This document shows, in pieces, positions 1-5,357 of a DNA stretch of 5,357 nt (positions are counted from its first letter, which is position 1; every line of letters starts with the position of its first letter). A program made the position numbers and the translations under genes. Origin of the DNA: Lachnospiraceae bacterium (GTDB lineage Bacteria; Bacillota; Clostridia; Lachnospirales; Lachnospiraceae). Where the stretch lies: NCBI GenBank assembly GCA_017961385.1, contig JAGCXJ010000358.1, positions 1-5,357 of the forward strand, written 5' to 3'. The notes beneath the pieces were generated by a model. That model ran no database searches. It worked only from the letters and a program-made list of their open reading frames with translations, and was not told the DNA's origin.

Positions 1-47
1 TAAATCCTGTTATAATTAATCAGGCATCCTTTAAGAATGAACTGTCT

Positions 48-2288
48 CTATTCATCCGTAAGATATCCGAGTGTCAGTTCAAATTCCTCAAGGTTTGAAC
101 CCTTTACAGCATACGCTTTAATAACAGCCGTTTTTTCTTCTACCGCTTTTCTGATGCCCGGCAGATAGATGTAGTCAAGGTTTGTGAAAGGAAGCTCACC
201 TTCTTTTATGATAAACGGAAGCATTCCCCAGTTGATGAGATTTGAACGGTAACGCTTTGTAGCGTACTCGTTTGCTATGTTAGCCCATCCGCCCAAAACC
301 TTCTGACAGCTTGCAGCCTGTTCTCTTGCAGAACCGTCACCGGGCTTAACAGCAAATATCGTTGATCCGTATCCGATACCACCTGTTATTGCATCAGGGT
401 ATCTGTTTGTGATGACATCCATCACAGCCTTAAGATCTTCTTTTGCTGCAAATACATCCTCGCCTGCCATGAGTGCATTCTGAACCTTCTGCATCTCTTT
501 TGCACGGCCTACATACTCGGGATCCTTTCTTGAAAGAGTAAACTCCGCAAGTCCGAGAGGATTTGATCGATATGAAGAAGTCTCTCCCGAAGGAATGAGC
601 TCATCGGTTGTGGTAACGGGATCATGGATCTCACTTACAACTCTCAGAACAAGGTTGTTTGGAAGCTCGCACATCTTCGGCCAGTCCTTTATATTGGGAC
701 CGAACTTGATCTCAACGCTAGGATCTGCAACACCCTTGCTGTCAAATACTCTGTTCTTGTAAATATTGCTGTCAAAGTGGTACTTGTATGCTCCAATACG
801 TCCTTCCATCTCTGTTGCAGGTGTAAGATATCCCTTGTTGGCAGCCGTAGCCGCAATGGATCTTGCATCCATGAGTGCAACGGAAGCGATCTGGCCGTTT
901 TGTACCTTTGAACCTTCACGGTTAGGGAAGTTACGTGTACTGTGTCTGATCGAGAACGCATTGTTTGCGGGTGTATCTCCTGCACCGAAGCAGGGTCCGC
1001 AGAATGCTGTCTTTAATATGGCACCTGTCTCAAGCAGTGTAGCTGCACATCCGTTCTTCATAAGCTCCATATAGATAGGAGTTGAAGCAGGGTAAACATT
1101 CAGTGTGAATTCATCGGAACCTATATAGCTGCCTTTAAGGATATCAGCCGCTGCGCAGATGTTCTCGAATTCACCGCCCGCGCATCCGGCTATTACTCCC
1201 TGGTCTACATAGAGCTTTCCGTTTCTTATCTTATCCTTAAGAGAGAACTGAACCTTGTCGCCAAAGCTTACCTTTGCTCTCTCCTCAACTTCATGAAGCA
1301 CGTCTGAAAGGTTTGCATTTACATCGTCGATCGTGTATGCATTTGACGGATGGAAAGGCATTGCTATCATGGGCTTTACCTTGTCAAGCTCGATAGTGAT
1401 CATGCCGTCATAGTATGCAACCTCGCCGGGATTAAGCTCTTTAAAGTCCTCGCTTCTTTCATGGATATTATAGAAGTCTTTGATCTCATCATCAGTCTTC
1501 CATATAGATGACAGACATGTTGTCTCTGTCGTCATTACATCTACGCCGATACGGAAGTCTGCGCTTAAGCTGTCTACGCCCGGACCTACAAACTCCAAGA
1601 CCTTATTCTTAACATATCCGTTTGCAAATACTGCTCCTATAAGGGCTATAGCCACGTCCTGAGGACCTACGCCCTTTGAAGGCTTTCCTGTCATATAGAT
1701 ACCGATAACACCTGGTCTGTCTATATCATAGGTCTGGTTTAAGAGCTGTTTAACAAGCTCTGGACCGCCTTCACCCATAGCCATGGTACCGAGTGCGCCG
1801 TAACGCGTATGTGAATCGGAACCCAGTATCATCCTGCCGCCGCCCGCAAGCATCTCTCTTGCAAACTGGTGAATTACAGCCTGGTGAGGAGGTACATACA
1901 CTCCGCCGTATTTCTTAGCGCATGTCAGACCAAACATGTGGTCATCCTCGTTTATAGTACCGCCTACCGCACAGAGTGAATTGTGACAGTTGGTAAGTAC
2001 ATAGGGGATGGGAAACTTCTCGAGTCCTGATGCTCTGGCTGTCTGGATTATGCCTACAAACGTGATATCATGGCTGGTAAGCTTATCAAACTTTATCTTA
2101 AGCTTGTCCATGTTGTCGCTTGTGTTATGATCCTTTAAGATGCCGTAAGCGATAGTCTCTTTTAAAGCTTCTTCCTTAGACACTTCCCTGCCGGTCTTTG
2201 CCTTTATGGCTGAAACAGCTTCCGCACTGTCTTCGACTATCTCTGTGCCGTTTATCAGATACGCTCCGCCTTTTGATAATGTAATCAT
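48..2288 (-). CDS. Aconitase-superfamily hydratase, YbhJ-like, substrate unknown
   Basis: Complete 746-residue protein with aconitase architecture: cluster-binding domains 1-3 (about residues 1-490), a linker, and a C-terminal swivel domain (about 530-746). It is probably a cytosolic [4Fe-4S] hydro-lyase, as no signal peptide or membrane segment is seen. Three cluster cysteines align with aconitase: C369 in GCAGG, and C430 and C433 in CGPC. Also retained are H140, GSDSH (D158, S159, H160), E255, R452 and R457, D562, R574, and S653 with R655 in GSAREQAA. The usual aconitase motif GSCTNSS is changed to AGCAGGE, and the CDH motif near residue 101 reads CHN. Length and motifs best fit the uncharacterised E. 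coli YbhJ 'putative hydratase' group rather than true aconitase or isopropylmalate isomerase; this subgroup assignment is from memory. The ATG is preceded by AGGGAG seven bases upstream, and the stop is TAG. It follows glgP by 18 bases and is probably co-transcribed. The physiological reaction cannot be named from sequence. Confidence 0.88.
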   Translation of the reverse strand: MITLSKGGAYLINGTEIVEDSAEAVSAIKAKTGREVSKEEALKETIAYGILKDHNTSDNMDKLKIKFDKLTSHDITFVGIIQTARASGLEKFPIPYVLTNCHNSLCAVGGTINEDDHMFGLTCAKKYGGVYVPPHQAVIHQFAREMLAGGGRMILGSDSHTRYGALGTMAMGEGGPELVKQLLNQTYDIDRPGVIGIYMTGKPSKGVGPQDVAIALIGAVFANGYVKNKVLEFVGPGVDSLSADFRIGVDVMTTETTCLSSIWKTDDEIKDFYNIHERSEDFKELNPGEVAYYDGMITIELDKVKPMIAMPFHPSNAYTIDDVNANLSDVLHEVEERAKVSFGDKVQFSLKDKIRNGKLYVDQGVIAGCAGGEFENICAAADILKGSYIGSDEFTLNVYPASTPIYMELMKNGCAATLLETGAILKTAFCGPCFGAGDTPANNAFSIRHSTRNFPNREGSKVQNGQIASVALMDARSIAATAANKGYLTPATEMEGRIGAYKYHFDSNIYKNRVFDSKGVADPSVEIKFGPNIKDWPKMCELPNNLVLRVVSEIHDPVTTTDELIPSGETSSYRSNPLGLAEFTLSRKDPEYVGRAKEMQKVQNALMAGEDVFAAKEDLKAVMDVITNRYPDAITGGIGYGSTIFAVKPGDGSAREQAASCQKVLGGWANIANEYATKRYRSNLINWGMLPFIIKEGELPFTNLDYIYLPGIRKAVEEKTAVIKAYAVKGSNLEEFELTLGYLTDE

Positions 2289-2295
2289 TTATTTT

Positions 2296-2301
2296 CTCCC
2301 T
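2296..2301 (-). promoter_or_regulatory. Ribosome binding site of the YbhJ-like hydratase
   Basis: The minus strand reads AGGGAG, followed by the seven-base A/T spacer AAAATAA and then ATG at 2288. Good complementarity to the 16S 3' end and ideal spacing fix this start. The site sits inside the 18-base gap after the glgP TAA, consistent with translation from a shared transcript. Confidence 0.85.
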
Positions 2302-2306
2302 GTATC

Positions 2307-4811
2307 TTATTTATCGCTGACTTTCTTCTTGGGCAGCTTAACCTTGTCAAGATGCCAGATATCATCAACATACTCCTGGATGGTTCTGTCAGATGTGAAC
2401 TTGCCTGAGCATGCAACATTAAGAATAGCTGCCTTTGCCCCTCTTTCCTCATCCTCGTAGAATTCCTCTATCTTCTTCTGAGCCTCTGCATATGAGCGGA
2501 AGTCCTTAAGTATGAAGTATCTGTCAGCCTTGTCGGTTGATTCCGTGTTAAGGAGTGAATTATACAGCGTACGGAACAGCTCTGTATCATTGTGTGAATA
2601 GAATCCGTTAACGAGCTGCATGAGGACTTTTCTGATATCCTCGTCACTGTTGAATATGTCCATGGGATCATATCCGCCGTTATTCTCGTAGTTGATTACC
2701 TCATCTGAGCTAAGTCCGAATATAACGGCATTTTCCTTGCCTACTTCCTCAACTATCTCTACGTTGGCACCGTCCATGGTTCCGAGTGTGATAGCACCGT
2801 TAAGCATGAACTTCATGTTACCTGTTCCGCTGGCTTCCTTGCTGGCTGTAGATATCTGCTCTGATACATCGCTGGCAGCAAAGATGAGCTCTGCGTTTGA
2901 AACTCTGTAGTTTTCTATGAATACGACCTTGATCTTGCCGTCTATTGACTCATCGTTGTTTATCACATCAGCAACGGAGTTGATAAGCTTGATCGTAAGC
3001 TTTGCATTCTTGTATCCGGCAGCTGCCTTTGCGCCGAAGATGAATGTTCTGGGATAGAACTCCATATCCGGATGCTCTTTTATCTGATTGTACAGATACA
3101 TTACATGCAGGATGTTAAGGAGCTGTCTCTTGTACTCATGAAGTCTCTTTACCTGTACGTCAAAGATAGATCTGGGATCAACCTCTACACCGTTATGCTC
3201 CATTATGTACTCGGCAAGTCTTACCTTGTTGCGGTACTTGATGTTCATGAACTCCTGACGGCACTGCTCGTCATTTGCATAAACCTTTAATTTCTTGATC
3301 TTTGAAAGATCAGTGATCCAGTCATCACCGATATGCTCTGTTACCCAGTCTGCAAGAAGCGGGTTGGCATGAAGCAAAAATCTTCTCTGTGTGATACCGT
3401 TTGTCTTGTTATTGAACTTCTCGGGGAACATCTCGTAGAAGTCCTTAAGCTCCTGATTCTTAAGTATCTCGGTATGAAGTCTTGCAACACCGTTTACAGA
3501 ATAGCCGGCAACGATTGCAAGATGAGCCATCTTGACCTGTCCGTCATATACGATAGCCATCTTCTTGATCTTCTCCTGAGTGATACCTGTCTCGTAAGGA
3601 TATTTCTTCTCGATATCAAGGATGAATCTTCTGTTTATCTCCTCAACGATCTGATAGATTCTGGGCAACAGTCTTGAGAAGAGCTCGATGGGCCATTTCT
3701 CAAGTGCTTCAGCCATGATCGTATGGTTTGTATATGCACATACCTTTGTTGTTACATCCCATGCCTCATCCCATGTGAGATAGTAGTCATCCATGAGGAT
3801 CCTCATAAGCTCTGCAACAGCAACTGTGGGATGTGTATCGTTAAGCTGGAAGGTAACCTTCTCGTACATCTTTCTTACATCGTCATGTGTACGCATGTAC
3901 TTTTCAACTGCTTCCTGAACAGAAGCTGAAATGAAGAAATACTGCTGCTTTAATCTGAGTTCCTTTCCTGCCCAGTGATTGTCATTGGGATAAAGTACCT
4001 CTACGATGTTTCTTGCGAGGTTTTCCTGCTCAACAGCCTTCTGATATTCACCCTTGTCAAATGAATCAAGCTGGAAGCATTCAACAGGCTGTGCATCCCA
4101 TATCCTCAGTGTGTTTACGATGCCGTTTCCGTAACCAACGATCGGAAGGTCGTAAGGAACAGCATTTACTACCTGGTAGTTTTCCTGTCTGAATACGTTT
4201 CTGCCGTTCTCATCAACGGAAACGCTTACATAGCCGCCGAATTTAACCTGCTTTGTATATTCGGGTCTTCTTAATTCAAACGGATTGTTAACTGCAAGCC
4301 AGTTATCGGGAACCTCAACCTGAAAGCCGTCTCTGATCTTTTGCTTGAACATACCGTAGCGGTATCTGATACCGCATCCGTATGCGCCGTATCCGAGTGT
4401 TGCGAGTGAATCAAGGAAGCATGCCGCAAGACGTCCTAAACCACCGTTTCCGAGTGCTGCATCGGGCTCCTGATCCTCGATCACGTTGATATCTACTCCG
4501 AGCTCTTCAAGGCATTCCTTAACCGCCTTGTAAGCCTGCAGATTTATTAAGTTGTTTCCGAGTGCTCTGCCCATAAGAAATTCCATGGACATGTAGTACA
4601 CGATCTTGGGATCCTTCTTCTCATACTCCTTCTGAGTAGTCATCCAGTGATCCACGATAGCATCCTTGATGGCATATCCTACAGCCTGGAATATCTCCTG
4701 GTCGGTAGCCTCCTCGATGTTCTTTCGATAAAGCGTCTTTACATTGTAAAGTACACTCCTCTTGAATAATTCTCTGTCAAAATCAAGTGTTGTTTGAACC
4801 TTCTTAGCCAT
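2307..4811 (-). CDS. glgP: Glycogen/starch/maltodextrin phosphorylase (GT35 family)
   Basis: Complete 834-residue pyridoxal-phosphate enzyme that phosphorolyses terminal alpha-1,4 glucosyl units of glycogen or maltodextrin to glucose-1-phosphate in the cytoplasm. Family landmarks appear in order: the glycine-rich GNGGLGRLAACFLDS at 121-135, the NDTHP motif at 324-328, TNHT with the active-site histidine H363 (rabbit muscle H377), KRLHEYKR at 555-562 with R556 and K561 (rabbit R569 and K574, phosphate site), and EASGTGNMK at 659-667, where K667 is the PLP-binding lysine (rabbit K680). The length is usual for bacterial members. The N-terminus lacks the phosphorylatable serine segment of muscle phosphorylase, so control by phosphorylation is not expected. 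The C-terminus ends in a lysine-rich tail after IWHLDKV. An AGGA ribosome binding site lies seven bases before the ATG; the stop is TAA. No other glycogen gene (glgA, glgB, glgC) is in view, so glycogen versus imported maltodextrin as main substrate cannot be decided. Confidence 0.97.
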   Translation of the reverse strand: MAKKVQTTLDFDRELFKRSVLYNVKTLYRKNIEEATDQEIFQAVGYAIKDAIVDHWMTTQKEYEKKDPKIVYYMSMEFLMGRALGNNLINLQAYKAVKECLEELGVDINVIEDQEPDAALGNGGLGRLAACFLDSLATLGYGAYGCGIRYRYGMFKQKIRDGFQVEVPDNWLAVNNPFELRRPEYTKQVKFGGYVSVSVDENGRNVFRQENYQVVNAVPYDLPIVGYGNGIVNTLRIWDAQPVECFQLDSFDKGEYQKAVEQENLARNIVEVLYPNDNHWAGKELRLKQQYFFISASVQEAVEKYMRTHDDVRKMYEKVTFQLNDTHPTVAVAELMRILMDDYYLTWDEAWDVTTKVCAYTNHTIMAEALEKWPIELFSRLLPRIYQIVEEINRRFILDIEKKYPYETGITQEKIKKMAIVYDGQVKMAHLAIVAGYSVNGVARLHTEILKNQELKDFYEMFPEKFNNKTNGITQRRFLLHANPLLADWVTEHIGDDWITDLSKIKKLKVYANDEQCRQEFMNIKYRNKVRLAEYIMEHNGVEVDPRSIFDVQVKRLHEYKRQLLNILHVMYLYNQIKEHPDMEFYPRTFIFGAKAAAGYKNAKLTIKLINSVADVINNDESIDGKIKVVFIENYRVSNAELIFAASDVSEQISTASKEASGTGNMKFMLNGAITLGTMDGANVEIVEEVGKENAVIFGLSSDEVINYENNGGYDPMDIFNSDEDIRKVLMQLVNGFYSHNDTELFRTLYNSLLNTESTDKADRYFILKDFRSYAEAQKKIEEFYEDEERGAKAAILNVACSGKFTSDRTIQEYVDDIWHLDKVKLPKKKVSDK

Positions 4812-4818
4812 AAATCAT

Positions 4819-4826
4819 TCCTTTCC
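4819..4826 (-). promoter_or_regulatory. Ribosome binding site of glgP
   Basis: On the minus strand the bases read GGAAAGGA, with the AGGA core (4822-4819) seven bases before the glgP ATG. This supports the chosen start at 4811. It lies immediately after the right arm of the inverted repeat at 4827-4845, so any structure there is next to the ribosome landing site. Confidence 0.85.
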
Positions 4827-4845
4827 ATGTTGACCTGATCAACAT
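4827..4845 (-). repeat. Perfect 7-bp inverted repeat between ileS and glgP
   Basis: On the minus strand the sequence is ATGTTGA-TCAGG-TCAACAT, two perfect 7-base arms around a 5-base loop. The left arm contains the ileS stop codon TGA (4841-4839), and the right arm directly abuts the glgP ribosome binding site. It is followed by GGAAAGG rather than a T-run, so it is not an intrinsic terminator. It could form a modest RNA hairpin affecting translation or mRNA processing, could be a small operator-like palindrome, or could be chance. The symmetry is seen directly; any function is unproven. Confidence 0.5.
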
Positions 4846-5357
4846 CTCTCTATGCAGATGGTAACATTTTCACCATTGACGTTCCAATCCTTTTTTACAG
4901 CGTATTCATCAGTAAATGAGACGCCGTTTGCAAGTACCTTGTCTCCGATAGTCTTTTCATTCTTCTTAACGACATCGGCAAGCTTTTCATTATTAAGAAC
5001 GGATACGAGTATATGGTCCATGACCTCAAATCCTGCATCCTTACGCATTGTCTGGATCTTTGAGATAAGCTCGTTTGCATTACCCTCTTCTAAAAGCTCG
5101 TCTGTAAGAGTCGTATCCATTACGACTGTGGTCTTATTGTCAGCCTCTGTAACAAATCCTTCCTTCTGGCTCATAGTGATCAGCAGATCATCCTCTGTGA
5201 GTCTTATCTCTTCGCCGTCATTAAATACGAGTGCGCCGTTTGCCTTCAGTTCATCCATGGCATCGTTTCCGTCAAGAGACGCAAGTGTCTTCTGGATGAA
5301 TCCGAGGTGCTTTCCGTACTTTGGTCCGACAGTCTTAAGCTGAGGCTTGAACGTATA
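4839..5357 (-). CDS. ileS: Isoleucyl-tRNA synthetase, C-terminal fragment (5' end outside window)
   Basis: The last 172 codons of a class Ia aminoacyl-tRNA synthetase that attaches isoleucine to tRNA(Ile) in the cytoplasm. The reading frame is open to the window edge: upstream of the internal Met at 5258 there are 33 more sense codons beginning YTFKPQLKTVGPKYGK, a stretch typical of the C-terminal part of long, eukaryote-like IleRS. It continues with VVMDTTLTDELLEEG and ELISKIQTMRKDAGFEVMD, the conserved tRNA-contacting C-terminal region. The ATG at 5258 is therefore not the start. The catalytic HIGH and KMSKS motifs and the editing domain are outside the window, as are the promoter and any T-box leader. 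The fragment has no C-terminal zinc-finger cysteine cluster, as expected for this form, and ends CIERC then TGA. glgP begins 27 bases downstream. Nothing suggests a pseudogene; the truncation is only the window edge. Confidence 0.94.
   Translation of the reverse strand, partial: YTFKPQLKTVGPKYGKHLGFIQKTLASLDGNDAMDELKANGALVFNDGEEIRLTEDDLLITMSQKEGFVTEADNKTTVVMDTTLTDELLEEGNANELISKIQTMRKDAGFEVMDHILVSVLNNEKLADVVKKNEKTIGDKVLANGVSFTDEYAVKKDWNVNGENVTICIERC

Noticed and set aside
11..16. TATAAT on the plus strand, resembling a -10 promoter element.
   Set aside because: The -35 position would fall outside the window and no plus-strand gene follows. It is probably chance in an A/T-rich intergenic stretch.
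1..47. Possible terminator after the hydratase: arms CCTG/CAGG (6-9 and 21-24), and CATCC/GAATG (25-29 and 35-39).
   Set aside because: The stems are only 4-5 bp, one needs a wobble pair, and no T-run follows on the minus strand. The region is also cut by the window edge, so a real terminator may lie outside.
689..985. Minus-strand 98-codon frame inside the hydratase in another reading frame.
   Set aside because: It is an overlapping shadow of the hydratase, which keeps conserved motifs without break through this region.
3333..3677. Plus-strand 114-codon open frame, and several shorter plus-strand frames within 2692-3929, opposite glgP.
   Set aside because: All lie wholly inside the well-supported glgP gene, have no recognisable domain, and are Leu- and Ser-rich as shadow frames usually are.
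4445..4566. Repeated 12-mer GTTTCCGAGTGC (twice in this interval).
   Set aside because: Both copies encode Ala-Leu-Gly-Asn in glgP (ALGNGG and RALGNN), and the identity follows from strong codon preference rather than a functional DNA repeat.
5256..5258. ATG at 5258 as the start of a separate 139-residue protein.
   Set aside because: The frame continues open through 33 more codons to the window edge, and these codons (FKPQLKTVGPKYGK and onward) match IleRS. The ATG is an internal methionine of ileS.
4852..5343. Plus-strand 163-codon open frame opposite ileS.
   Set aside because: It is rich in Ser, Phe and Val as expected of an antisense reading of a conserved coding region. The minus strand is clearly IleRS and no ribosome binding site or family motif supports the plus frame.

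Overview
The window is gene-dense and all three genes lie on the minus strand, so it reads from right to left. The order is: the 3' end of isoleucyl-tRNA synthetase (ileS, running off the right edge), a complete glycogen/maltodextrin phosphorylase (glgP), and a complete aconitase-superfamily hydratase of the uncharacterised YbhJ type that ends 47 bases from the left edge. The gaps are 27 bases (ileS to glgP) and 18 bases (glgP to hydratase). Each of the two complete genes has a clear Shine-Dalgarno sequence. I see no factor-independent terminator or convincing promoter in either gap, so co-transcription is the simplest reading. No stretch above 300 bases lacks a gene.

The organism looks like an anaerobic Firmicute of the Clostridia, most likely of the Lachnospiraceae type (Butyrivibrio, Roseburia and relatives). 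This rests on the strong AGGA/AGGGAG ribosome binding sites, moderate base composition by eye, the character of the IleRS C-terminus and the GlgP sequence style. It is an inference from general resemblance, not a phylogenetic result.

Functionally the trio is mixed. IleRS charges tRNA(Ile), GlgP releases glucose-1-phosphate from storage or dietary alpha-glucan, and the hydratase is an Fe-S dehydratase-fold enzyme of unknown substrate. No shared pathway is evident. If ileS is controlled far upstream (commonly by a T-box in Firmicutes, outside this window), the two metabolic genes could be partly coupled to it by read-through.

The most interesting item is the hydratase. It keeps the three cluster cysteines, the catalytic-serine position and most substrate arginines of aconitase. 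By motif alignment it has replaced several other active-site residues, which suggests a different substrate. A perfect 7-bp inverted repeat overlapping the ileS stop codon and abutting the glgP ribosome binding site is a smaller point of interest. I found no CRISPR array, mobile element, RNA gene or defence-type system; otherwise this is ordinary chromosomal housekeeping sequence.
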